Shown one piece after another: positions 1 to 6,401 of a DNA stretch of 14,646 bases. Numbering within the stretch: the stretch's first letter is position 1; the number at the start of each line of letters is the position of its first letter. A program made the translations under genes and the position numbers. Location of the stretch: assembly GCA_028706735.1 (NCBI GenBank), contig JAQTVS010000032.1:1-14646 (forward strand), given 5' to 3'. A model generated the notes under the pieces. The model was given only the letters and a program-made list of their open reading frames with translations. It was not told where the DNA came from and ran no database searches. This DNA comes from Thiomonas sp. (GTDB taxonomy: Bacteria > Pseudomonadota > Gammaproteobacteria > Burkholderiales > Burkholderiaceae_C).

Positions 1-1015
1 GGGCGAGACGCGGCTGGTTTCTCAGAGGCAGTTTGCCTCATATCGTTTCAATCCGCGCCCGGGGTTTAATCCGGGCGAGACGCTCGATAGTTGCTCAACC
101 CGGTGACCACTTGCGCGGTTTCAATCCGCGCCCGGGGTTTAATCCGGGCGAGACTTCGGCCATTGCCGTCCAGTCTCGCGTCCACCAGTGTTTCAATCCG
201 CGCCCGGGGTTTAATCCGGGCGAGACGACGCTGCAATCCGATCTCGGAAACCGAGAAAAGCAGTTTCAATCCGCGCCCGGGGTTTAATCCGGGCGAGACC
301 AAATGCTCCTGCAGGCTAAGGCCAACTTGAGTGCGTTTCAATCCGCGCCCGGGGTTTAATCCGGGCGAGACGCAACCTGGATTTCGGGGTAATGCCATGC
401 AGCCGGTTTCAATCCGCGCCCGGGGTTTAATCCGGGCGAGACACGAACATCGCAGACAGCCCCAACGTCTTTCACGTCGTTTCAATCCGCGCCCGGGGTT
501 TAATCCGGGCGAGACTCCTACATTGACGATACCGGTAGCCGGATAGACGGGTTTCAATCCGCGCCCGGGGTTTAATCCGGGCGAGACCGACGCTCCACAA
601 ATCCCTAGCTGTGCTTGGGGAGTTTCAATCCGCGCCCGGGGTTTAATCCGGGCGAGACATGGCATTCACTCCATACCCATTCACTGCGCAGTTTCAATCC
701 GCGCCCGGGGTTTAATCCGGGCGAGACATACCCTGCTCGCTCCAACTCTCACTGAATGCCTTGTTTCAATCCGCGCCCGGGGTTTAATCCGGGCGAGACG
801 CCGCTTCCGCGCCTTCGAGTTCGCCTTTATCGTTGTTTCAATCCGCGCCCGGGGTTTAATCCGGGCGAGACCATTTCAGACCGATCACCCCATCCGTCAT
901 TTTCTGGTTTCAATCCGCGCCCGGGGTTTAATCCGGGCGAGACCGGATCGATCTGTCTCTGGCTGCGCGTTCTCAAGGGTTTCAATCCGCGCCCGGGGTT
1001 TAATCCGGGCGAGAC
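1..1015 (-). CRISPR. Type I-C CRISPR array, 14 full repeats plus a partial one
   Basis: Fourteen complete 37-nt repeats start at 45, 118, 190, 263, 335, 406, 479, 551, 622, 691, 763, 835, 907 and 979. Bases 1-9 are the end of another repeat, so the array continues to the left. By eye all copies are identical. Spacers are 32-36 nt, mostly 35. Read on the minus strand, the repeat begins GTCTCGCCCGG and ends CGGATTGAAAC, the typical handle of type I repeats, so crRNA is transcribed leftward, in the same direction as the cas genes. In that orientation repeat bases 5-11 (CGCCCGG) pair with 20-26 (CCGGGCG), giving a 7-bp stem with an 8-nt loop and an 11-nt tail. An 11-nt tail fits Cas5c cleavage at the stem base, as known for type I-C. 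The leader-proximal, probably newest, spacer is 944-978. Confidence 0.98.
979..1015 (-). repeat. Leader-proximal CRISPR repeat unit (37 nt)
   Basis: This is the repeat next to the leader, where new spacers should be inserted. It is identical to the other copies. Type I-C repeats are usually 32 nt with a short loop. This one is 5 nt longer, and the extra length sits in the loop. On the plus strand, bases 1-11 of the unit read GTTTCAATCCG and bases 20-30 read GTTTAATCCGG, so the loop and adjoining stem carry a near copy of the handle. Confidence 0.9.
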
Positions 1016-1192
1016 GCCGTCGCGGCAACGTGTTGTTGTGCAACGGAGTTGTAAGCCCTTTCCGCGAATCGGCTGCTTCGGCGTGTTGAAGCCAGATCCG
1101 GCGGAAAGGAAATCCTGTCAAATTGTGAAAGATCAAGGGCTTGCATGCTGCGCGAACCTGCCGGGTTTTTGGCTTTGATCGGGGTTCGCGGC
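1016..1192 (-). promoter_or_regulatory. CRISPR leader between cas2 and the array
   Basis: This 177-bp stretch without a gene separates the cas2 stop from the first repeat. Its position and the array polarity make it the leader, which should carry the array promoter and the integration signals. On the minus strand a perfect -35 hexamer TTGACA lies at 1121-1116, but the -10 at the usual distance is poor (GATCTG at 1098-1093), so the promoter is uncertain. GCAACG occurs twice on the plus strand, at 1025-1030 and 1040-1045, within 30 bp of the repeat. Plus-strand 1131-1143 matches the IHF consensus WATCAANNNNTTR at all fixed positions except the first. Confidence 0.75.
1151..1190 (-). terminator. 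Inverted repeat just after cas2, possible weak terminator
   Basis: CGCGAACC (1151-1158) and GGTTCGCG (1183-1190) are perfect 8-bp arms separated by 24 nt. The inverted repeat begins two bases past the cas2 stop codon. No T-run follows on the minus strand, so it is not a classical intrinsic terminator. It could instead be an mRNA 3' end structure or part of the leader. Confidence 0.3.
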
Positions 1193-1483
1193 TTACACGA
1201 CAAGCGGGCCGCTGAAATCGGTGGAGCGGAAGACGCCATATTGTTTGACGCGCATGTCGGTGGGTTCGGTGATGCGATAGAAGCGCAGGTTGTCTTCCTC
1301 CAGATTGATCTCGGCGAGCAGTTCTCGCTCAAGGGCTTCGTAGCGCATGGCATCAACTTGGCATTCGAACACGGATTTTTGCACCCGCTGCCCAACGCGC
1401 TCGCAGGCCTTGGCGACGCGCCGCAGACGTTTGCGGCCCGCTGCGGTTTCGGTCGAGACGTCGTAGGTGACGATGATGAGCAT
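1193..1483 (-). CDS. cas2: CRISPR-associated endonuclease Cas2 (type I-C)
   Basis: The 96-residue product is a small ferredoxin-like protein that forms the central dimer of the Cas1-Cas2 integrase, which inserts new spacers at the leader end of the array. The N-terminus [11 protein letters not shown] has the family's first beta strand and the conserved Asp8. The C-terminus contains [11 protein letters not shown] strand residues. Length matches type I-C Cas2 (about 96). The ATG at 1483 is the natural start because it puts the first strand at residue 2. No strong Shine-Dalgarno precedes it, so translation may depend on ribosomes leaving cas1, which ends 16 nt upstream. It is the last gene of the cas operon and faces the array leader. 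Confidence 0.97.
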   Translation of the reverse strand: MLIIVTYDVSTETAAGRKRLRRVAKACERVGQRVQKSVFECQVDAMRYEALERELLAEINLEEDNLRFYRITEPTDMRVKQYGVFRSTDFSGPLVV

Positions 1484-1499
1484 GATGAGTCGCGGTCGG

Positions 1500-2534
1500 C
1501 TACCGCGCCAGATAGGGGAGATAGCCGTCCATCTCGCCGCGAATGCTGCGGGCTAGCAGCCGGGCCTGGACGAAGGGCAGCAGGCCGATGGGCATCTTGG
1601 TCTGGAGCAGGGGGTGGGTGATGTCTTCTTGTTTGCGCTCCTGCCAAGCGGTCACGACTTTGCGGCGGCCCTTGTCGGAGAGCAAGACCGCGCCGCCTTC
1701 GTGCTGGTCGAAGTCTTCTGCGGCGATCTGGCCGCGGTTGATGAGGGTGAGCGCCAGCCGGTCTGCCAGAACGGCGCGAAATTCTTCCTGGAGATCGAGC
1801 GCGAGCGCCGCACGGCCTGGACGCACGGTGTGCAGAAAACCGAGCTGCGGATCAAGCCCCACTGCTTCGAGCGCCGAGCGGCAGTCGTTCATGAGCAGGG
1901 CGTAAAGAAAGGAGAGCAGGGCATTGAACCGATCCAGAGGTGGCCGCCGGGTTCGGCCTTCAAACCGAAAATCGCCGCGCAGGGCGGGTTTGACGATGCG
2001 GTTGAGCGCTTCGAAATAGCCGCGGGCGGCCTCGCCTTCAATGCCGCGCAGGATGTCGAAGGCCGGGGCCTGGGCCGTGGCTCGCAGCGAGGCGGCAAGG
2101 TTGTCGGTGGCGCGGGTAAGCGCGGCCGCTTCGTCGAGGTTGGCACTTTCGCGCGCGCCGCGCTGCAGGAGGCTGCGGCTGTTCTTGATCTTTCCGCCTA
2201 CGCATTGCCGCGCTACTTCGAGGCTGACTGTCGTATTGTCGGCAGCCCGGTGCTGGGCCTGCCTGAGCAGGATATTGCCGGATACAGGGCCTTCAAGCCG
2301 GGCCTTGAAGCGGCCGGCGTCATCAAGGAGAACGAGCGATTTGCCCTCGTCGGCCAGCCGGTGCATGAGTGCGGGCGACACCAGGACGTTGCCGAAGCAC
2401 ACCAGGCCGCCAATGTGATGCAGCGGCACCTGGAGCTTCTTTTCTCGCTCGACATCGACGCGCAGGGTGGCATTGTCGATGTGAACGTAAGCCTGTGGCG
2501 TCATCACGTAGAGGGTGTTCTGCAGGGTCAGCAT
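1500..2534 (-). CDS. cas1: CRISPR-associated integrase Cas1 (type I-C)
   Basis: The 344-residue product is the catalytic subunit of the spacer-acquisition complex with Cas2. The N-terminal beta domain starts [16 protein letters not shown]. The C-terminal helical domain holds the metal-binding residues: Glu166 in [14 protein letters not shown], His235 in [10 protein letters not shown] and Asp247 in the DLQEEFR motif. Length is typical of the I-C family. An open frame extends 94 codons upstream, but that part is low-complexity and overlaps cas4 in another frame. The ATG at 2534 overlaps the cas4 stop (TGATG) and has a GGAGG four bases before it, so I chose that start. Coupling to cas4 fits the known work of Cas4 with Cas1-Cas2. 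Confidence 0.97.
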   Translation of the reverse strand: MLTLQNTLYVMTPQAYVHIDNATLRVDVEREKKLQVPLHHIGGLVCFGNVLVSPALMHRLADEGKSLVLLDDAGRFKARLEGPVSGNILLRQAQHRAADNTTVSLEVARQCVGGKIKNSRSLLQRGARESANLDEAAALTRATDNLAASLRATAQAPAFDILRGIEGEAARGYFEALNRIVKPALRGDFRFEGRTRRPPLDRFNALLSFLYALLMNDCRSALEAVGLDPQLGFLHTVRPGRAALALDLQEEFRAVLADRLALTLINRGQIAAEDFDQHEGGAVLLSDKGRRKVVTAWQERKQEDITHPLLQTKMPIGLLPFVQARLLARSIRGEMDGYLPYLAR

Positions 2535-3157
2535 CAGTCCTCCGGGTCGAACAACTGGGCCCGCAATGTGCGCTGCGTGGCTGTTGCGGTCAGGGCTTCG
2601 GGCTGGCAGATGTCTTTGAGCGAACACTCTCGGCAGCGGGCATCGAACACCGGCGGGGGCAGCGTTCCGGCGCTCAGCATCGCGCGTATGGCGTCTGCGG
2701 TCTGCACGACGAGTTCGCGCAGTTCGGTCGTGATGGTGACTTCGCGTCGCCGGTGGCTGCTGGCGTGGTAGATGGCACCAAGCGGCACGGGACGGCCCAG
2801 CATGTCTTCCAGGCACATGGCCTGGGCGGCGAGTTGAATGTCGTCGTGTGTTTTCTGACGTTTGCGGCCGTGCTTGAATTCCACCGGAAAGACGGTGCCA
2901 TCAGGATGGAACTCCACCAGATCGGCCTTGCCAATCAGCCCCAGACGATCAGACCACAAGGGCAGGCTGCGCTCGACCTTCACACCCGAGCGGATTTCGT
3001 AGCCGGGCGTGTCCACCAGTTTGTGCACGGCGTTGCCGCGCGCGGTGTGGATGTTGTCGTCGAAGACTTGTTCCAGATGAATGAGCGCGCATTGCCGCGG
3101 ACAGTACACCCAGTGCTGCAAGGCCGAGAGTGCGACGGGGTCGTCTGCTGGGTTCAC
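2534..3157 (-). CDS. cas4: CRISPR-associated exonuclease Cas4
   Basis: The 207-residue product is a RecB-like iron-sulfur nuclease that trims prespacers and helps choose those next to a correct PAM. Cys19 in the YCPRQC segment and the C-terminal Cys175, Cys178 and Cys184 are the expected cluster ligands. The nuclease motifs are visible: His45 (GNAVH), Asp79 (GKADLVE), Glu93-x-Lys95 (PVEFKHG), and a QLAAQ segment from Gln108 in place of the usual QxxxY. The start is GTG at 3157, chosen because the next residues match the family N-terminus. It lies 12 nt after the hicA stop, and no clear Shine-Dalgarno is present, so translation may be coupled to hicA. It overlaps the cas1 start by one base. 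Confidence 0.95.
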   Translation of the reverse strand: MNPADDPVALSALQHWVYCPRQCALIHLEQVFDDNIHTARGNAVHKLVDTPGYEIRSGVKVERSLPLWSDRLGLIGKADLVEFHPDGTVFPVEFKHGRKRQKTHDDIQLAAQAMCLEDMLGRPVPLGAIYHASSHRRREVTITTELRELVVQTADAIRAMLSAGTLPPPVFDARCRECSLKDICQPEALTATATQRTLRAQLFDPED

Positions 3158-3169
3158 GATTCGGCGCGG

Positions 3170-3412
3170 TCAGTTGAACAGCCGATCAAGCAAGGCATCA
3201 CGGCTGAGGCCGTGGTGTGCCCCGACCGCATCCAGAATGGCGGCCAGCGTGCCGATACGCAACGGGTCGTGGCGCGGCACGGTGACGTGGTGCTCGCCTT
3301 GATGCGTGCTGGTCAGCCGCAAGTGACTGCCGGTCTGCCGCGTGGCCTGGTAGCCCAGGCGCTCCAGCCGCTTGACGAGATCCGCCCCGGACAGGTCGCG
3401 CGGCAGCCTCAT
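3170..3412 (-). CDS. hicA: HicA-family mRNA interferase toxin, inside the cas operon
   Basis: The 80-residue product matches the HicA/YcfA family, small double-stranded-RNA-binding-fold toxins that cleave mRNA. It begins MRLPRDLSGADLVKRLERLG, followed by the family core RQTGSH with the catalytic His at residue 30, then HHVTVPRHDPLRIGTLAAIL. All key positions look intact, so an active toxin is expected. The ATG at 3412 overlaps the hicB stop as ATGA. The open frame extends 24 codons further up, but that part is Pro/Arg/His-rich, lies inside hicB in another frame and has no family similarity. It is preceded by its antitoxin gene and followed 12 nt later by cas4. A HicA between cas7c and cas4 is not part of the standard type I-C operon. 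Confidence 0.92.
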   Translation of the reverse strand: MRLPRDLSGADLVKRLERLGYQATRQTGSHLRLTSTHQGEHHVTVPRHDPLRIGTLAAILDAVGAHHGLSRDALLDRLFN

Positions 3413-3615
3413 ACGGTGAGCATTTCCTCGCGGGTGATGTGCAGGCGTATGAGGCCGGGGCGATCGGCCACCTCGAAGTGGCAATGCACGGCGTCGCGCA
3501 CCTGCGCATGCAGCGCTTCAAGGTCGTCGGCCTCGGTGAAGATGTCCGCCCCGACGGCGCGGGCGACATAGCCCCCCTCGGGGGCTTGCTCGACGATGAA
3601 GTGAATTTCGGTCAT
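3409..3615 (-). CDS. hicB: HicB-family antitoxin (short form), inside the cas operon
   Basis: The 68-residue product resembles the short HicB-like antitoxins paired with HicA. The segment EGGYVARAVG (13-22), then IFTEADDLEAL and VRDAVHCHFE, is the HicB fold core, and the protein ends LIRLHITREEMLTV. It should bind and neutralise HicA. Only the partially degraded RNase H-like domain is present. The C-terminal helix-turn-helix or ribbon-helix-helix DNA-binding domain of longer HicB proteins is absent, so it probably cannot autoregulate by itself. The ATG at 3615 has a good GGGAG at 3625-3621, five bases before it. It starts 33 nt after the cas7c stop and overlaps hicA by 4 nt. I see no separate promoter in the gap. 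Confidence 0.9.
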   Translation of the reverse strand: MTEIHFIVEQAPEGGYVARAVGADIFTEADDLEALHAQVRDAVHCHFEVADRPGLIRLHITREEMLTV

Positions 3616-3627
3616 GGTGACTCCCGT

Positions 3628-3638
3628 GTTTCGATCGG
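3628..3638 (-). other. crRNA-handle-like motif upstream of hicB
   Basis: On the minus strand this reads CCGATCGAAAC, matching the repeat's 11-nt handle CGGATTGAAAC at 9 of 11 positions. It lies in the 33-nt gap between cas7c and hicB. No stem resembling the repeat stem precedes it. A match this good is expected a few times by chance in a window this size, so only its location makes it notable. Confidence 0.25.
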
Positions 3639-3648
3639 TACGCGGCGG

Positions 3649-4617
3649 TCAGGCCAGGCGCTGCAGTGTGACACCGTTGCCGAGGGCATGCGCCCCGCCA
3701 ATCTTGATGGTCTGTCCGTCAAAGCGTACGGTGTAGTCGATGAAATTGCGCGGCGCCTCGATGCCTTCGGCCCGCTGGATTCGGATGTGCTCGAACAAGG
3801 CATGCGCGGGCGCGTTGCCCAATTCGGAGTCGTGCTTGAACACGTAAAGGCCGCGTGTGGCCATTTCGCCGCGTGAGGCCGATCGGTCGTGTTCGAACAT
3901 CTGCCCGAACGCCAGCCATAGCAGTGCGAGGTCGTCTTCTGAGAAGCCGGTTTGCTTGGCGAGGAAGCTGGACACGAAACCGTGTGCGACATACAGGCCA
4001 TACGGCACAGTGTGCTTGCGGCCCATCGTGCGGTTGTCGCCGTCCTGTTTTTCGGCCTCTGCTTCCGTGGCCACCGCCATGCGGGTGATGGAATGTTCCT
4101 GCACAATGATCGGGTCGACCGAACGTGCGAAGGTGACCTGCACTGGGCCGCGTACTTGGCCGCAGTTCACGCCAGTGGACATCACCGCGCCGAAAGTGCG
4201 CACGTCGAAGAAGTTCTGGCACATCCAGTCGCGCGCCTTGTTGACGTCGTCTCCGCTGCCCTTGCGCTTCTTGTCCTTGGTTGCTTTCTTGTCAGCGGCG
4301 GCATCCGTGGGTTCTTCGGCCGCTGGCGCATCGAGCTTCAGCGCGCTGTATGCACGCTGGTGTTGCAGGTTGAGGATGGCTTTCTCGCGCACGTAGATTT
4401 CATGGCGCTTCTCGCCTGGCTGCAGGTCGCGTGGGTCCTGGTCCTGCGTCATCGCGACGTAGTTGCGCACTTTGCGCTTGAGCGCCACATCGGTGACCAG
4501 GCCGTGGCCGGTCTCCGCATCCAGGCGCGGCAGGTTGCCCGCGTCCGGGTCGCCGTTGGGATTGCCGTCTTTCACGTCGAAGATCAGTACGAAGTCGTAG
4601 CGGTTGGCAAGGTTCAC
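3649..4617 (-). CDS. cas7c: Type I-C Cascade backbone protein Cas7c (Csd2)
   Basis: The 322-residue product is the RAMP-fold subunit that polymerises along the crRNA spacer and forms the Cascade backbone. Family hallmarks are [19 protein letters not shown] (14-31), the [21 protein letters not shown] segment (131-151), [18 protein letters not shown] (153-170) and the C-terminal NFIDYTVRF strand. Residues about 95-127 form an Ala/Asp/Lys-rich insert, including [15 protein letters not shown]. It is probably disordered and makes the protein longer than the roughly 280-300 residues usual for Csd2. The start is GTG at 4617, overlapping the cas8c stop as GTGA and preceded seven bases earlier by a perfect AGGAGG. 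The next gene downstream is hicB. Confidence 0.96.
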   Translation of the reverse strand: MNLANRYDFVLIFDVKDGNPNGDPDAGNLPRLDAETGHGLVTDVALKRKVRNYVAMTQDQDPRDLQPGEKRHEIYVREKAILNLQHQRAYSALKLDAPAAEEPTDAAADKKATKDKKRKGSGDDVNKARDWMCQNFFDVRTFGAVMSTGVNCGQVRGPVQVTFARSVDPIIVQEHSITRMAVATEAEAEKQDGDNRTMGRKHTVPYGLYVAHGFVSSFLAKQTGFSEDDLALLWLAFGQMFEHDRSASRGEMATRGLYVFKHDSELGNAPAHALFEHIRIQRAEGIEAPRNFIDYTVRFDGQTIKIGGAHALGNGVTLQRLA

Positions 4618-5003
4618 TGGGATTCCTCCTGATTTTTGGGTTCGGATTTGGTGAAAAAGGCTTGGCGCTGCTGGTAGTAGCCCAAGGCGAAGCGGGCCTG
4701 ATCGGGCAGCGGCAAGATGCGCGGGGGAAAGCTGGCGGCATCGAAGCCGTCCATGATTTCTCCGATCAGTCGCTCGCGGCTGATCGCCAGTCCGGTGGAC
4801 AGCTTGCCGAGGTGATGCTTGGACAGCCGCAGCAGGGTGGAAAAGACTGCGGCCGGCGTGCTCGACGCAGCGCCGTAGTAGCGATCGCGGATGGTGGCGT
4901 TGAGTCGGCCGGAGCCGCCTGCGGCATCCTCCTGGATACGCTCCAGTGTGGCGAACAGTCGGCCCAGCCGGTAGCCGGGGTTGATGTTGGCAGGATCAAG
5001 CAT
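4614..5003 (-). CDS. cas11c: Cas11c small subunit from an internal start in cas8c
   Basis: In type I-C systems the Cascade small subunit is known to be translated separately from the 3' end of cas8c. Here an in-frame ATG at 5003 (Cas8c residue 467) would give a 129-residue, mainly helical product beginning [26 protein letters not shown] lies nine bases upstream. Both the length of about 120-130 residues and the start just before the [10 protein letters not shown] motif agree with the described Cas11c proteins. It should line the belly of Cascade beside the Cas7c filament. The call rests on the start codon, the Shine-Dalgarno and family knowledge. Alternative Met codons further down lack as good a site. 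Confidence 0.78.
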   Translation of the reverse strand: MLDPANINPGYRLGRLFATLERIQEDAAGGSGRLNATIRDRYYGAASSTPAAVFSTLLRLSKHHLGKLSTGLAISRERLIGEIMDGFDAASFPPRILPLPDQARFALGYYQQRQAFFTKSEPKNQEESQ

Positions 5004-6401
5004 GGGCAGAAACTCCTTCTCTGGGCTTAGACGAAAACGAATCCAGCGATTAAGGCTGGCCTTGAGGATGGCGGCGCGGGCGTAGCTGACCTGTTGTTCG
5101 GCGCGGCAGCGGGTCACCGCGAGGTTCATCAGTGTTCGCGGATACGGCAGACTTTCCAGAATGGCGCGCATCACCTCGCCGCCAAGATTGGGCGGGATGT
5201 TGTCTGCCTTGTTCAGCACCGCAACCCCAGTCAGCAGGCGAAAAAGCGAGAGATAACGCGGCTCATAGTTGGCGTGAACGATGTCGATGTCGTCGAAATG
5301 CTGTTTGATGCGTTGCGCAAGATCGGCGGCGGTGGCGGTTTCCCAGAAGCGGATGCTGATGCGCGCAGCGTTGGGGGCGAGTCCCAGCACATGAAAGCGC
5401 GTATCTGGCCCGCCTGTTGCGAATTTGCCGGTGTGGACGGCGGAATACAGCGCTTCGACGGCGCGGACGTTACGGTCAGGGTCGTCTTTGGGCGGTTCGC
5501 CGAACAGATCAGGGACTGCGTGTTCGAGATCGTGATCTTCCTCGGCCCAGAACACGGTCGAGGCATCACCGACTTGGATGCGCTGGCTTGAATCCCGCGC
5601 CAGCAGATGATTCAGCGCGGTGGTGTAAGCGAAAACCGCTGCCTTGCCCAGTGGCGCGTTGGCCCCTTGCGCTTTGCCGTAGGAATTGAAGGCGTCGAGG
5701 TTGAACGACACGATATTTGCGCCGGAAGTCTGCGCCCCCCAAACGCCCTTGATCGCCGGATGCAGCCGCTCGATGGCTGCGGCCTCATTGTGTACCAAGC
5801 AGATGCCATCAGGTGCGACTTCGCTGCTGGCGGTTGCCGCACTCACAACTGTCGCGCGCTGGCAGATGAGCGCGAGGTCACCGCTCAAGCGAAAGCTCAA
5901 CACCGGGTTGCTCGCCTGAATGTCGGCAAAGGATGGAAAGCGTTCGAGCGCAGACAGGTTCAGTGTGTCGAGAAAAACCAGCACCGCACGAACGCCGGCG
6001 TCGTCCTGTGCAGGGGCGGGCAGCGCGGCGATCTTGCTGCGGAATGCGGCGCGCATTTCGACCAGGCGCTGGCGGTAATCGTCTTCCTTGTTCTTGCCGC
6101 GGCTTTCATCGAGCTTTTTGCCGTCCGGCACGCCGAGCACGTATTCGGCGTTGTCCCAGAACAGATTGGCCGCCACGCCCGAGGTCTTTTTCACGCCTTG
6201 CGGCACCAGAAAGCGCTGGCCGATCTTTTTTTTGCCATCGACGCTGCGGGTATCGCTCACGCCGACCAGCACACCGCTGGCGTCGAGTTCGAGAATGAAC
6301 GAGATTTCCTTGTCTTCCAGCCCCTCGGCCGGTAGCCGCCTGGCGGGGTCGGGATCGGCCTGCTTGCGGCGGTAGTAGGCATCGAGCGCTTGCAGAATCA
6401 T
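4614..6401 (-). CDS. cas8c: Type I-C Cascade large subunit Cas8c (Csd1)
   Basis: The 595-residue product is the large subunit that recognises the PAM and helps open the target duplex. Recognisable family segments are [13 protein letters not shown] at the N-terminus, [16 protein letters not shown] (75-90), [20 protein letters not shown] (228-247) and the C-terminal [14 protein letters not shown] region. Length is typical of Csd1. An open frame extends 76 codons upstream but is Arg-rich and lies inside cas5c. The ATG at 6401 overlaps the cas5c stop (ATGA) and has GGAGGT six bases before it. The last 129 codons probably also encode the separate small subunit Cas11c. The stop overlaps the cas7c start by 4 nt. 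Confidence 0.96.
   Translation of the reverse strand: MILQALDAYYRRKQADPDPARRLPAEGLEDKEISFILELDASGVLVGVSDTRSVDGKKKIGQRFLVPQGVKKTSGVAANLFWDNAEYVLGVPDGKKLDESRGKNKEDDYRQRLVEMRAAFRSKIAALPAPAQDDAGVRAVLVFLDTLNLSALERFPSFADIQASNPVLSFRLSGDLALICQRATVVSAATASSEVAPDGICLVHNEAAAIERLHPAIKGVWGAQTSGANIVSFNLDAFNSYGKAQGANAPLGKAAVFAYTTALNHLLARDSSQRIQVGDASTVFWAEEDHDLEHAVPDLFGEPPKDDPDRNVRAVEALYSAVHTGKFATGGPDTRFHVLGLAPNAARISIRFWETATAADLAQRIKQHFDDIDIVHANYEPRYLSLFRLLTGVAVLNKADNIPPNLGGEVMRAILESLPYPRTLMNLAVTRCRAEQQVSYARAAILKASLNRWIRFRLSPEKEFLPMLDPANINPGYRLGRLFATLERIQEDAAGGSGRLNATIRDRYYGAASSTPAAVFSTLLRLSKHHLGKLSTGLAISRERLIGEIMDGFDAASFPPRILPLPDQARFALGYYQQRQAFFTKSEPKNQEESQ
4625..4630 (-). promoter_or_regulatory. Shine-Dalgarno that fixes the cas7c GTG start
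   Basis: AGGAGG on the minus strand lies seven bases before the GTG at 4617, inside the last codons of cas8c. It is a full consensus site and supports GTG as the real start. It also allows independent initiation of the backbone subunit, which is needed in several copies per Cascade. Confidence 0.75.
5013..5018 (-). promoter_or_regulatory. Internal Shine-Dalgarno for Cas11c
   Basis: AAGGAG on the minus strand, nine bases before the in-frame ATG at 5003, lies inside the cas8c coding sequence where it encodes Glu-Lys-Glu-Phe. A ribosome site at this point in the gene is what internal translation of the small subunit requires. Confidence 0.7.

Noticed and set aside
33..1178. Open frames running through the CRISPR array on both strands (up to 199 codons).
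   Set aside because: Repeat plus spacer is often 72 nt, a multiple of three, so the repeat's open frame is kept by arithmetic. The peptides are just translated repeats with random spacer residues.
1614..2771. A 385-codon plus-strand frame opposite cas1 and cas4.
   Set aside because: It is an antisense shadow of GC-rich genes. It has no recognisable domain, while the minus strand holds complete cas1 and cas4.
2535..2816. Longer Cas1 starting 94 codons upstream.
   Set aside because: The added segment overlaps cas4 out of frame. The start at 2534 has a GGAGG and the normal Cas1 N-terminus.
3413..3484. Longer HicA starting 24 codons upstream.
   Set aside because: The extension overlaps hicB and looks like out-of-frame translation. 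The start overlapping the hicB stop gives the normal family N-terminus.
3616..3648. A separate promoter for hicBA in the gap after cas7c.
   Set aside because: I found no TTGACA-like and TATAAT-like pair at suitable spacing. Only a Shine-Dalgarno for hicB is visible.
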